DNA from: Maratus speciosus
Taxonomy: Eukaryota > Arthropoda > Arachnida > Araneae > Salticidae
Direction of reading: 5' to 3'
Length of the DNA: 64,000 nucleotides
NCBI GenBank assembly: GCA_963932465.1
Contig: OZ010786.1
Span: 593,019,038 to 593,083,037 of the forward strand
The notes beneath the pieces were generated by a model. It did no database searches and was not told where the DNA came from. It saw only the letters and a list, made by a program, of their open reading frames with translations. Made by a program: the position numbers and the translations under genes. Position 1 is the first letter of the stretch, and every line of letters starts with the position of its first letter. Positions 23,192 to 34,528 of the stretch are shown piece by piece.

Positions 23192-25215
23192 TTCTAGATT
23201 CATGATTAAAGGGAAAATATTTAGAAATTTTAAATAAAATTGTGAGGTGTTGCTCCTAGTATTGCACTTTACGTCGAAACGACATGTTTGTGTTGGGAAT
23301 AATACAATATAAATGAATTCAATTACGTTATTTTTCACCTTTGAAGATTTTAAAGTTTCAAAAATATCTCTTAGTAATAGTATGACGATACGTAATATAA
23401 TAATATTTTTTTTAGAAAAGCAGTAAATTAATTGTCCATACAAAACGTGTTTCGTTTCTTTCGCTTCCAGTTCCAGAATGTCGGGTAATGTGACAAGTAA
23501 TCGATAAGAAAGAAAATCCTTTCTTGCGTATTCCACATTTATAAGTAAAGGGAAATATTTAGAAAATATTTAACAATTTTTGTCCGATTTTTTTTAGACT
23601 TTCACTTTAGAACGAAACAATATGTTTGTGTTAGGAATAATACACTATAAAATAATTCTATAATGTTATTTTTCTCCTTTGAATCTTTTGAAATTTCAAT
23701 ACTATCTCTTAGTAATAGTATGACTAGACTTAATTCATACCAATGAAGTCTTCTTAACAAAGCAATAAATTAAATATCCATTCCATACGTGTTTCCTTTC
23801 ACTCGATTCCAGTTTCAGAATGTTAAGTAATGTGGCAAGTAAACCATAAGAAAGAAAATCCTTTCCTACGTATTTCAAAATCATGATCAAAGGGAAAATA
23901 TTTAGAGAATTTTTATCAAACTGTTTCGGGCTGTTCCTAGAATTACACTATAGAATAAAGTAACATATTTGTGTTCAGAATAATAACCTACAAAATAATT
24001 CTCTCACCTTATTTTTATCCTTTGAAGTTTTTTAAATTTTAAAACTATCTCTTAGTACTAGCATGACGCAACATAATTCCTATTAATAAATTCTTTTAGA
24101 AAGCATTAAATTAACTGTCCATACAAAACGTGTTCCATTGCATACGCTTCCACACAATACTAAGAAATGTGACAAGATGTCCCTAAAAAAGGAAATCCTT
24201 TCTTACGTATTCCAGATTCATGATTGAAGGGATAATATTTCGAAAAAAGTTTATCAAATTGGGTGGGATTGCTAATAGTTAGAGCCACTTTACAGCGAAA
24301 CGACATGTTTCTGTTGGGAATAACATGCTACAAATAAATTCTATCATGTTATTTTCCACCTTGGAAGCTTTTAAAATTTCAAAACTATCTCTTAGTAATA
24401 GCATGCCGAGACATAATTCATATTAATATAATTTTGCAAAACAGTAAATTAATTGTCCATACAAAACGTGTTTCGTTTCATTCGCTTCAAGTTCCAGAGT
24501 GCCAAGTAATGTGAATAAAACATATCTAAGACAGGAAATCCTTTCTTACGTATTCCACATTTATGAGTAAAGGGAAAATATTTAGAAATTTTTTAACAAA
24601 CTGTGCCGGATTGTTCCTAGAATTGCACTTTAGAACTAAACAACATGCCTGTATTAGGAATTAATACACTACAAAATAATTCTATAATATTATTTTTCTA
24701 CTTTGAAGTTTTTGAAATTTCAAAACCTTAGTAATAGTACTAGACGTAATTCATACCAATGAAGTCTTTTTAACAAAGCAATAAATTAAATATCCATTCC
24801 ATGCTTGTTTCCTCTCACTCGATGTCAAGAAATGTGAGAAGGATTCCTATGAAAGAATTCCTTTCCTACGTATTTCAGAATCATAATGAAAGGGAAAATA
24901 TTTAGAGAATTTTTATCAAACTGTTTCGGACTGTTCCTAGGATTACACTTTAGAACAAAACGACATGTTTGTGTTCAGAATAATACACTACAAAATAATT
25001 CTATCAAGTTATTTTTATCCGTTGAAGCTTTTAAACTTCTAAAACTATCTCTTAGTACTAGCATAACGCCACATAATTCATATTAATAAATTTCTTTTAG
25101 CAAAGCAGTAAATTAAATGTCTGCACAAATCGTGTTTCGTTTCATTCGCTTCCAGTTAAAGAATGCCAAGTAATGTGACAAGATATCCTTAAGAAAGGAA
25201 GTCCTTTCTTATGTA
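23192..25215 (+). repeat. Three-monomer higher-order repeat (about 1.0 kb)
   Basis: Three monomer types alternate. Type A (ATTCYAGATTCATG) is at 23192, 24209 and 25215. Type B (ATTCCACATTTATRAG) is at 23530 and 24552. Type C (ATTTCARAATCAT) is at 23872 and 24872. Type-specific differences elsewhere agree, for example GTGTTCAGAATAATA only in C and CCAATGAAGTCT only in B. Confidence 0.75.
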
Positions 25216-26037
25216 TTCCAGATTCATGCTTGAAGGGAAAATATTTAGAAACTTTTTATCAAATTGTATGGATATTGCACTTTAGAGTGAAACGACATGT
25301 TTGTGTTTGAGAAAATATACAACAAATAAATTCTATTGTGTTATTTTTCACCTTTGAAGCTTTTGAGATTTCAAAATTATCTCTTAGTAATAGCATGACG
25401 AAACGTAATTCATACAAATTAATTCTTTTAAACAAGCAGTAAGTGAAATGTCTATATTGTACGTCTTTACTTTCACTCGCTTCCAGTTTCAGATTTTCAA
25501 CTAATGTGTCAAGGATTCCCATGAAAGAAAATCCTTTCTTACGTATGTCAGAATCATGATCAAAAAGAAAATTTTTAGAGATTTTTTTTTTTTTTTTTAC
25601 ACTGCTTCGAATTGTTACTAGCATTACACTTTAGAACGATTAGACATGTTTGTTTTGAGACAACTATTTTTAAATGTCTTCACCCTTTTCGATATGAAGA
25701 ATGTTTACAATTTCAAAATTATCTGTAAAAAATAACATTAGACGTAATTCATACTAACATATTCTTGTAACAAAGCAATAAATTAAATGTACGTGTCAAA
25801 CGTGTTTCGTTTCACTCACTTCCACTTTCAGAATGTCAAGTAATGTGACGAGGATTTTCTGTGAAAAAAAATCCTTTCTTACGCGTGTCAGAATCATGAT
25901 CGTTGGGAAAATATGTAGAGAATTTTTATCAAACCGATTCGGATTGTTTCTAGCAATACTCTTTAGAAAGATAGGACGAGCTTGTGTTGGGAAAATATGC
26001 TGCAAACGAAATCTATCACATCTCTACTGATTTTAAA

Positions 26038-26400
26038 TTTCGAAATGCCACGCCTGATAGGTGTTGAGTTATTTTATACAGGATTGTCAATTTGGGATCA
26101 ATTTTTATCCCGAAATTAACTCTTCAGACAGGAAATTCTTAAAGAAGAATTTTTACTTTAGGCATACTTGCCAACATTTAACTGAACTTCCGTAAAAGGT
26201 GAGTTAAATTGACCCAGGTTATGCCCGTTACTAAACAGAAAATTTAATTGACGTATCATTATACATTTAAGATCATGTTTCTCTGTGAAATCTATTTGAA
26301 TTAATTTCTTTTGTAAATTTCTGGTTCGAAACGAGTTTAACCTGGGTCAATTTAACTCGCATTTTACGGAAGTTTAAGGGAAAGTTTCAAGTACTATGCT
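26038..26400. other. No gene seen
   Basis: Contains an inverted pair around AACTTCCGTAAAAKGYGAGTTAAATTGACCCAGG (about 26186-26220, and its reverse about 26336-26372), probably a small foldback element of about 190 bp without a clear duplication. Confidence 0.45.
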
Positions 26401-26608
26401 TTAACCCCTTGGGGACGAGAGACACGTATACGTGCCGCACGAAGCGCTCAGAATCCTTGCTTTTCCTCACCAGTAAAATTTTATTGTAAAATTTGCCTTA
26501 TTTAATCAGCGCAATTTCTCGATTCAAGAAGATACAAATTTCTGTTTTTAAAAAACGGTGACAAAAGATTAAAAATTTCGTAAAAGGCTCCCGTCGCGAA
26601 GGGGTTAA
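26401..26608 (+). mobile_element. 'GGGGACGAG' TTAA family, copy at 26.4 kb
   Basis: TTAA at 26401-26404 and 26605-26608, with ends CCCCTTGGGGACGAG and CGTCGCGAAGGGG. The interior matches 62979-63186 (shared TATACGTG, CTCAGAATCC and ATTGTAAAATTTGCC). No coding capacity. Confidence 0.85.
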
Positions 26609-26835
26609 GTGAAAAAAAAAGGTCATTAAATAAATCTAAAAACTGTTTTTGCTTTTTCTGGTGTGGATCCGAATTTTCTGACTAAAAGTTGGAGGCGAAA
26701 CTGGAAACCCTGACTTTATATGAAAGCAATGAACAAATCTTTTCAAACAATATAGAAATGAAAATTCCATTGTCTAACCGTAATTAACTGGAAACGACAA
26801 AAGCGTACTTAAAACACTTAAACTGATACTAAAAC

Positions 26836-27004
26836 TATTGTGTCGTTCGGAAAGTCGTGTCCGTTTGGAAAAAATCACTTCGCACCGGAAAATTCTGCCC
26901 GGTAATTATTAGACATCGGATTTAGTGTTTTATAATTAAATGATAGAATTTTCCAGAACCAATTGATTTTCCCAAACGGACACGACTTTCCGAACGACCC
27001 AATA
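26836..27004. mobile_element. TA-flanked MITE (mariner-type)
   Basis: Inverted ends of about 30 bp around GTCGTTCGGAAAGTCGTGTC, bounded by TA at 26836-26837 and 27003-27004. Total 169 bp and non-coding. TA flanks suggest Tc1/mariner mobilisation. Confidence 0.7.
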
Positions 27005-27168
27005 GAAACAAAATATCCCACGCGTTTTGATTTAGTTGTGTAGCTATTTTGTAGAACATACATAGCGACATTTATTACTGATATGACTCATGCTATTGAG
27101 CATGTAAATAGTTGTCCCGTATAAATGAGGGCACCATATGTTATGGACACAGTTATTGTAATTTTCTA

Positions 27169-28190
27169 CGCCTTATTTGTGTTGCCAGATAGTCAAAAGT
27201 GAATTCCCCCAAAATTTCTGAAAATTTCCCCAAATCAGTGATTTTTTCCGCAAAAGTCCCCAACTCAGTTTTTACTCAAAAAGAGAATTTTTAAATTTTC
27301 AATTTACCACTATAAAAAATATTTAAGTAATTTATGCTCAACAATTTTCCCCAAATCAAGCCTTTTTTGGAAAAAAATTCCCCATTTACAAAGAAAAAAT
27401 TTTTAAACTGGGCTGAATGCATATCCTTTAGCTACATTAAGAGAATGAGAGATATATTTTGCAGTGACAAGTTATTTTACGTTTTTTTTTTTTTTTTTTT
27501 TCTTTTTTTTTTTTTAAGGTATTGTCTAACAATGTTATACTATTGTTACATTAGCTCGATAGCTTTAGACAGTCTCTTATCAGTTGGTGTTTGATTGAAT
27601 CCGAGATGGTACGCTGTTTTAATTTTTTTGTCAACCCTATACCAACCTATATTGTCAACCCTATTGTAAATAATCATAATGCAAAGTATTTTCGCTGTAT
27701 CAATCGATGTGCTTTTGTATATCATGAAAGAGAAAAATATCTGCTTTCCGCATATTTAAATTAATTTTTTTTTAAGTACGGCGAAGGAATTTTTCATTAA
27801 AGTCCTGCAGATTTAGTCACGCGCAGGTTTAAGCTGCTTAAGACTTTAGAGTCTGATGCATCTGTAACATGCGTAAACTGTAATGTAGTAAGCAGCGAAC
27901 ACGACCACATCCAAGAGAATAATGATTGATATTTCCGATTTCTGGATTATATTTTCGTTTTTCAAATCAAAATTGAGTTCGAGACAGATCCAGTTTTTCT
28001 ACAGGACTAAAAGAAATCTTTACGGAAAATAGTAAAAAAAAAAAAAATTCCCTATATTTTCCCCCAGAATTTTTGTAGGCGCCAAAAATTTCACCACGAA
28101 CTACTTGTCCCCAAAAAATTCCTCTAGAGGTTCAAAATTCTCCAAAATGGGAACAAAACTGCGCACACATCTGGCAACACTGCGCCTTAT
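27169..28190. mobile_element. hAT-type element with exact 8-bp duplication
   Basis: CGCCTTAT (27169-27176 and 28183-28190) flanks a 1,006-bp unit whose ends are TTGTGTTGCCAGAT and ATCTGGCAACACTG. Only the first two bases differ from a perfect inverted repeat. The interior has runs of CCCCAAA-type words and poly(T), and the small ORF 27334-27594 shows no transposase motif. It is non-autonomous. The end sequence CAGTGTTGCCA is shared with the short foldback family at 10734 and 47374. Confidence 0.85.
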
Positions 28191-28841
28191 CTCATGGCAG
28201 AATTATCTGTGATTAAATATGGCGAAATAAACTGTAAGAAATTAGTGGTGTTTGGAGCATTTGTGGTACATCTAATAAAATTGGTTGTAAACAAACAACA
28301 GACAGCTGTCGCCATCTCGTGACTACACCATCAAATGCTTCACTCGTAACTGGTTGACATTATATGTCTCCTTTGCTTTATTCACAGGGATTCTACTAGT
28401 CCGTTTTAAGAAAACCAGTAATTTTTGAGAAAGAAATTTGACGTAGGCTTTTGCAAAAATGCAAGAAAAACCTCATTCAAAGTAAGTTTCTATGAAGTTT
28501 ATAAAAATGATTTTTCTTGTAAAAAAAACAGTGGTGTTCAAAAATGGACAGAGTGGGAGTCCTGTTTGGCCTACTTTTAATCCAGGAATTCTAAATCGAT
28601 ACCGGATATTCCGAAAAAAAAAAGAATTTTTACTGTATATAGTCACGTAATATCTGTCATGAAATAAAGCAAAATTACTATTCAAAATTTCTTCTTTGTA
28701 TTCCGAATTTCAGAATATAAAAGGAGCCAAAATTCTGTACAGTTATCAATCTTGTTAAAACGTCAAAACATTTTTCATTTCCCGTGATTTTTGTAAAATA
28801 TATCCGTTTGAAATATAAAGAGTTGAATTTATTCCCGTTAA
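28191..28841. other. No gene seen
   Basis: AT-rich with a GC-richer patch near 28300-28330. No domain was recognised. Confidence 0.5.
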
Positions 28842-29060
28842 AAGAGTCTTTTGACAAAGCAACAAATTAAATCACATACCAAACGAGGTACGTATTATTC
28901 TTTATACCTTCTTGTTTCAGAATATGGGAAAAATGGACAAGACTTTCCAATGAAAGAATTACTTATCTGACATAGCTAAGAGTCATGATGAAGGAAAAAA
29001 TATTTAAAGAAATTATGTCAGATTCTTTCGCATTATCCGTAATGTTTATCCTCGGAATGG
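28842..29060 (+). repeat. Outlying, highly diverged satellite monomer
   Basis: The order of blocks (CTTTTGACAAAGCAACAAAT, CATACCAAACG, TTTCAGAATAT, ATGAAAGAATTACTTAT, then GTCATGATGAAGG before AAAATATTTA) follows the satellite monomer of 20.7-26.0 kb but with much lower identity. Confidence 0.6.
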
Positions 29061-29632
29061 CACCAAATTTTCACGTTTGAAATTTAATCAAAATGTCAAT
29101 TACATGAAGTGTTTTTCTTTGCCATTGATTTTATTCAAAATTATACAATTATTTTTACAAAATATTACAGCTGTGGAAAACATGCGCAGCGGTAGGCAAA
29201 ACTAAATTTTATTAGTATTCGTCGCCTTATTAAATCTCAAAAGATATGTCAATAAATAAGTCGAAGAAGAAAAAAATATGAATATTAACTGGCTTACTTT
29301 AAAGTTACTATTTTTCTTTTTTAAATGTGCTATGTTATGCTCGCTTTTTCTGTGTCTTTAGGTTGGCCCTTTAAAACGAACATCTATTCTAGTAAAAATT
29401 GATATTTTAAAATAGAGGTTTTGGCAAATTTATCTGCGGTCCGTAGGCCTACTTTTATTTTCGAATTGTAATATTCTTATTATTTATTTTTTGGAATTTC
29501 TAACATTATATTAAATGAAAATTAGATTTCGGAAGCAGGGTCACAGTTTGACTTCTTTTGTATTTAGAATTCACATCGGAATTTTGAATTTTTTTAATGT
29601 TATATAATGAAGAAATGACTTTCATTAACACC
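29061..29632. other. No gene seen
   Basis: AT-rich DNA without recognised features. Confidence 0.55.
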
Positions 29633-29845
29633 TTAACCCTTTGACGGGCAGTGGGATATATTATATCCCACCTAATGTTAATGCAGATTCGCTGCAGAAA
29701 CTTTTAATTAAATTTTACTTTTAAAACTATGGTGGAAAAAAGTCACAAAATTGCTTTTCCTCTTTTTGAAGCAAATGTTTTTTTTCAAATTCCGGTGTGA
29801 ATTCAACATTACATAGACACAATTGCTTGCCCCTCAAAGGGTTAA
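29633..29845 (+). mobile_element. 210-bp TTAA family, copy at 29.6 kb
   Basis: TTAA at 29633-29636 and 29842-29845. The ends are CCCTTTGACGGGC and GCCCCTCAAAGGG, with the internal GGGATATATTATATCCCA palindrome. Its uninterrupted target is the TTAA at 30209-30212. Confidence 0.85.
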
Positions 29846-29853
29846 CGGTCGCA

Positions 29854-30062
29854 TTAACGCTAGAACAGTCGGCTATTTTACCCAACTTTTTTATAAAAAC
29901 ATGTTTTACACCAGACTTTTTACTAAAAACTATTTAACTTACTTAATTTATTTTAGTGTTGCAGATATTTAGCATATCTTCAGAAAAAATTTCTGGTTCG
30001 AATCGACATTTATCAATTTGGAATGGGATCAAAATGACACCTAATGACGGTTTTAGTGATAA
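29854..30062 (+). mobile_element. 'CTAGAAC' TTAA family, copy at 29.9 kb
   Basis: Begins TTAACGCTAGAAC only 8 bp after the preceding element and ends near GGTTTTAGTGATAA, where the right TTAA has drifted to ATAA. The matching empty site is TTAA at 30221-30224. Confidence 0.7.
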
Positions 30063-30300
30063 ATTACGGTTTAAAAATTCAGATTGCTTATTACTACCAC
30101 TTTTCTGAAAAAGAAATATTGGAGTACGATAAATATTGGTATAACAATATTGGAGAAATACAGGACGTACGTAAAAGGATATCACAACTTTACAGAGCTA
30201 TTATCCCCTTAACGGTCGCATTAAATTACGGTTAAAAAATTCAAATTGCGTATTGGCACCACTTTTTTGAAAAAGAAATATTACCCTTATTTAACGAGAG
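30063..30300. repeat. Tandem duplicate holding two empty TTAA sites
   Basis: 30208-30300 repeats the sequence found around and after the two elements above (TTAACGGTCGCATTAAATTACGG, then GAAAAAGAAATATT), but without either insert. The local duplication preserves the pre-insertion state. Confidence 0.75.
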
Positions 30301-30624
30301 GTAAATCGATATCATAATAATGCCAATTACACAATTTCATAAAATTTGTGGGAATCAAGCAATCTGATTAAGACACACAACCCTTGAATTCCACGGAACT
30401 TGACGTAAGGGGTTAAACAGGAAACAAAAATTATTACTTACAATTTCTGGTGTGAGTTTGAAATTTCAGGATGAAAAAGTAGGCTAAATGAACAATTCAT
30501 TCGGAATACCGTTGGGTTATGCTGCCTGCGATTGTCAGTTGAAAACCCCTGTTTTAAAACGTCAGGAACTATGTGTTTTAGACAGGTAAGCGGCTACATA
30601 AACCATCAACTCATCGAACGGACG

Positions 30625-30928
30625 ACTGAAATTCCCGGATTAGTTAAAACTCGATTCGCATATTAAAATGCAACTGCTCTGCCAAGTCATATCTCGTTGG
30701 AAAATACCTGCAACACGATTTTATCGTTTGACTCGTAAGATTAGAATTGTGTTTTCTTGCTCCTTGTCCTCGACATTTTCATTCCTTTCGGTGCAGGAAA
30801 ACATATTGATAAAACTACCGATCAACCACTAAAATCGGGTCTACAAGTAGTTTACACCAAGATATGACTGGGAAGACCAGTTGCATTTTAGTATGCTAGT
30901 CGGGTTCTGTCTAATCCTGGAATTTCAG
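30625..30928. mobile_element. Foldback element with about 80-bp arms
   Basis: CTGAAATTCCCGGATTAG ... and ... CTAATCCTGGAATTTCAG are inverted, and the arms continue through ATTAAAATGCAACTG and AAGTCATATC for about 80 bp. Target duplication not clear. Non-coding. Confidence 0.6.
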
Positions 30929-31070
30929 CCATGAACTCAAAAAAGGTGACGGACTGCAGACCACCTCCCGGTCTAATTATATAGCGCTCCAAATTTCAAT
31001 ATTTATAGCATAATAGATTGGTACATGATAATAATTCACTGTTAAATTATGGATAGAAAATTTGCCTATT

Positions 31071-31282
31071 TTAACTAATTGATGGGCGGTGGGATATATT
31101 ATATCCCACCTAATTTTAATGCAAACTCGCACCTGAAACTTTTAAATAAATTTCATGTTTTAAACTTTGGTGGATAAAAGTAAAAAAATGGCTTTTTCCC
31201 TTTTTAAAGTGATTATTTTTTTTAAATTCCGGTATGATTTCAGCATGAGACAAACAAAATTGCTTGCCCCTCAAAGGGTTAA
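31071..31282 (+). mobile_element. 210-bp TTAA family, copy at 31.1 kb
   Basis: TTAA at 31071-31074 and 31279-31282. The left end is eroded (CTAATTGATGGGCGG), the right end is GCCCCTCAAAGGG, and the GGGATATATTATATCCCA palindrome is intact. Confidence 0.8.
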
Positions 31283-31783
31283 TTTTAATTCCCAAAAGTC
31301 ACACTGACACGAATTCATAATCATTCAATCAGTTTTACATTTTACAAACACAGGTACTTTGCCCCTGAAAGGGATGAAACAGCTTTTGTTTCCAATGAAA
31401 AGTACATTGAATGACATTTCCTGAATATCTGTATGAAAACAAAATACTTAATATAGTCCATACTTACAAAAGATCAAATTCATAAAAGAGCATAATCCGA
31501 AGTTATTAATATATTTTTTAATCTTTAGAGAGTGTTTAGTTTATATAAACAGGCAGCTGAGAAATATTTCACACATAATGGTGGGTGTAACATAGTAAAT
31601 TTAAATATTCTTAGTAAAAATAGATTAAAGCAGTTCCAAGTTTATCGCTGATATACTTTTCAGAAAATGAAACAAACGCTTTATGTTATGTTTATTATAT
31701 ATATAAAATCAGTATTTGGACGTAACTATAATATTTATAAAGACAAATCTTTTCACAAACATATGCCAAATGGCATTGTAACT
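31283..31783. other. No gene seen
   Basis: AT-rich DNA. The short ORF starting 31667 runs into the next element and is not a gene. Confidence 0.55.
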
Positions 31784-31974
31784 TTAACCCTCCGCCTACC
31801 AGACGTGTGCAATGGACTCGATAGTTTCAATCAAATTATTTATTCAAACCAGAAATTTCTTTAAAATAAACTAAATATATACACACCCCTTAGTAACACA
31901 GTTTTAAATAAAATTTCTTTTATAGAATATTTTTATAAAACGTGAGTAAACTTTACGGTAGTTATAGGGCTAAA
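31784..31974 (-). mobile_element. 'CTAGAAC' TTAA family, reverse copy
   Basis: TTAA at 31784-31787, with ends CCCTCCGCCTACC and GTAGTTATAGGG. It is the reverse complement of the family type (AACCAGAAATTTCT, ATAAAACGTGAGTAAA). The right flank has drifted to CTAA. Confidence 0.65.
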
Positions 31975-32061
31975 AGACTTTTTCGTAGTGCAATTTTGAT
32001 GAATTTCTCGTTGCTGTGCAATCATTCAAATCTTTGTAGAATTTGATAATATTATATTATT

Positions 32062-32268
32062 TTAACCCTTCACTGCATATCTTTTTTTTTAAATATATTT
32101 CTTTAATACCCATATTTAGAGTTGTAAACCAGAGATTAAAAGAATAATTACTTTCTTTAACTACTAGCGGATATTTTAAATTACATAAGATCAGTACATT
32201 TGAGGACCCCAGAAGCCAAAAAAAAATTTTGGTGACAAAATTTAAAAAACAAACCTAAGTGCAAAGGC
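32062..32268. mobile_element. Possible further TTAA element next to LTR
   Basis: Starts TTAACCCTTCACTGCA and ends around AAGTGCAAAGGC just before the Bel/Pao LTR. The ends are only roughly inverted and the right TTAA is missing, perhaps because the LTR element inserted here. Confidence 0.35.
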
Positions 32269-32784
32269 TGAAAAAAAAGGAAGTATATCTCTATCTGTCA
32301 AGGTCGGATCAAAAATTTAAATAATACTCTTACATCATATCTGTAAATAATACTTCGAGTAATTTGAATCATAAATAGTATCAAAGCATTCTAAAATAAT
32401 TATCTGGTCTGGAAGTAAACAAGAAGAAACTACGTATCTGTGTCAAATCAAAACTTAATTAGTCTTGGCGCCGAAGTTCTTTTTAAGTAAACATTTAATA
32501 ATGAATAAAACTATTTACAGTTATATTACATATTTACATTGTTTTAAATCATAATACTAGGAAACGCAATGCTCTAGTTTCATTTTTATATGTCGACAAA
32601 TAAAGTCTCATTTTTTAATCTTAACAAAATTATACCACCTGAAAGCAAAGTTCGTTGCATTCTATTTACAAAAAAAAAAAAAAAAAAAAAAAAACAAGAC
32701 ATTCTGGGAGAGTTCTATGAGTGAAAGTAGAAGTATAAATTGCACTGCTCGTTGCGCTAATCTAACTGCAATTCTTTTTCTGCA
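32269..32784 (-). repeat. Bel/Pao 3' LTR
   Basis: 516 bp, the counterpart of 41603-42128, with minus-strand ends TGCAGAAAAAG and CCTTTTTTTTCA. Internal to it, on the minus strand, lies GTGGAGAGTG, a plausible polypurine tract at 32785-32794. Confidence 0.85.
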
Positions 32785-32879
32785 CACTCTCCACGTGAAC
32801 TCTTAAAGAGTTCATCAATCAAAAATTCTATCATGAAAATTTAAATTCTCACATCAGTGGTTCAGTGATCTATGATAAC

Positions 32880-33010
32880 ACAATTTCGAAATTCAAATAC
32901 ACAAAATCAAATTTAAAATATCAAATTCAAATATCAAATTGAAATACAAAATATCAAGTTCAAAATTTCAAATTCAAAATATCAATTAATTCTAAACATA
33001 AAAGTATAAA
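32880..33010. repeat. AAATTCAAAATATC minisatellite
   Basis: Imperfect tandem repeats of a 10-16 bp AT-rich word inside the 3' part of the Bel/Pao element. Confidence 0.7.
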
Positions 33011-33241
33011 ATTCAAACAATATAGAAAAGTAAAAAGTATTACCTGCAAATTAACACAATAAAATGACTTTTTTTTTTTTCAAAAAGTTAATATACTTAC
33101 TTATACTAAACTCAAATAATACTGTATTTAAAGTAAGCAGAATTTTTTTAAAAAAGGAAAGAAAACTTTTAGAGTTATAAAGGAGATAAAAAAAAGAAGT
33201 CTATAAATGTTCATCAGCCTAAAATTTCTAAAGGATATAAG

Positions 33242-33952
33242 TTATGGGAACATTTTGAGTTTCTCTTTTATGTATTTTACAAGACTTTCGCAAAAGCCTC
33301 CCCACCATCCAGTTCTTTCGATGATATTTTTCCAAACAAGACATTTTTTAATGATGCTTTTCACCACCTGTCTTCCCTTCGGAATCCAATATCGGTATCG
33401 ATTTTTTGTCAAAGTATGTGCAGTTCCTGCGTGCATCATTTTTTCATGATCTTGACGCACAATCAACACCGTTAACCAGGAATGTCTAGGTACAATGACT
33501 GGATGTTTCTCTTCCGTAGAAAGATCACCAAACTTTAGTCTTCTTCCTAAACGTGTAATTTCTGCTTGATCTATATATGGAATAAAATTGAATAGGGGTG
33601 AATTCTTCTCTACTGAATTATCATTCTAAGAGACTCAAACTCTACTTTATAAAATTGCTTCTGTTCACTTCGTATTAAGTATTTTTCTGCTTCTAATAGT
33701 TCTTCAGCTGTTAGTGGGCCGCAAACTTCAGTAGACTTTTTAAAACTTCAATATAAATCTTTTTACCCAAGCAGTTATTCTTATTAGTTTCTCTAAATTA
33801 CTAAATTTGGTTATATCAATAAGATTTTTAATCTCTTCTATTATGCACTCGCATTGCAATATGTCATTAGCTTTCTTTCTGTATTCTAATTCATATTCAT
33901 CAATTATTTCTTTATCTTCAGATCCTGGCTAAAATTCTGATGGGAATCTAAG
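33242..33952 (-). pseudogene. Bel/Pao integrase remnant, core deleted
   Basis: Downstream of RNase H the minus strand can be followed in broken frames through ITAWVKRFI, GRRLKFGDLS and EEKHPVIVP, the pre-integrase part. The frame 33242-33469 then has the zinc-binding signature (H-x4-H ... C) ending in CLVW. It passes directly into ERTGWWGGFCESLVK, which in intact elements lies at the catalytic glutamate more than 100 residues later. The two catalytic aspartates and the intervening core are missing, so integration activity is lost. Confidence 0.75.
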
Positions 33953-34402
33953 TCACTTTGGCCCAAATAACCCAGTCGGGTCATTGATGAGTTTGGAAAC
34001 TTTTGCTCCTCTTGAGACAAGGTCTGCGGGATTGTCTGCCCCTGGGCAATGATGCCAATCAGAAGGGGAATTCAGCTTACGAATTTCTTCAACACGATTT
34101 CTCACGAAGGGTTTAAATTTTTCAGGTGATCCTTTAATCCAAAAATATGTTATTTTAGAATCAGTCCAGTAAATGCATGGAATTTCCAAATGTAGCACCT
34201 TCAAAATACTGCAGCTTAATCTAGCAGAACATAATACAGCCATCAGTTCCAGTCTCGGTAGTGTGAGGGTTTTTAAAGGAGCTGCTCTGTTTTTAGAAGC
34301 TACGAAGACTATTGAAATGTCTTTTTCAGAGGTTGTTACACTTAAATAAGCAATAGGGACAAAAGCTATTGTACTTGCATCTTCAAATAAGTTCAATTGC
34401 AA
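33953..34402 (-). pseudogene. Bel/Pao RNase H-like segment
   Basis: A 149-codon frame. LFEDAS, TLPRLELMAVL, YWTDSKI and CPGADNPADLVSRG are the familiar landmarks of the Bel/Pao RNase H region: the Asp of FxDAS, the Glu of LELxA, the Asp of TDS, and the NPAD-x-x-SRG tail. It degrades the RNA strand during reverse transcription in an intact element. The frame breaks on both sides. Confidence 0.82.
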
Positions 34403-34528
34403 ATTGGTAATCTTCTCAGCGGGAATTTCAAAAAAAGAATGTCGAGCAACAGAAAATTCAGATATTCGTGGAATTTCATGACACCAGTCATTCCAAAGAG
34501 AAATTAGATCTTTTGGGATAACATCGTT

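Larger units (their letters stand above)
20743..26037 (+). repeat. About 340-bp satellite array, 14 monomers
   Basis: The anchor AAAATCCTTTCTTACGTAT and its variants recur at about 20988, 21331, 21631, 21974, 22312, 23170, 23509, 23850, 24187, 24530, 24850, 25190, 25525 and 25860. Spacing is 300-347 bp once the 515-bp insertion at 22350 is removed. Every monomer contains a pyrimidine-rich tract ending in CAG before AATGTCAAG, a GTGACAAG block, and a CAAAGCARTAAATTAA block. ORFs of 60-120 codons occur on both strands of several monomers (for example 21942-22148 plus, and 23165-23536 and 25259-25624 minus). They are interrupted in others and recognised as no family. One outlying diverged monomer lies at 28842-29060. 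Confidence 0.9.

Noticed and set aside
20743..26037. CRISPR-like array
   Set aside because: The repeats are about 340-bp satellite monomers without short conserved repeats and unique spacers, and the DNA is eukaryotic.
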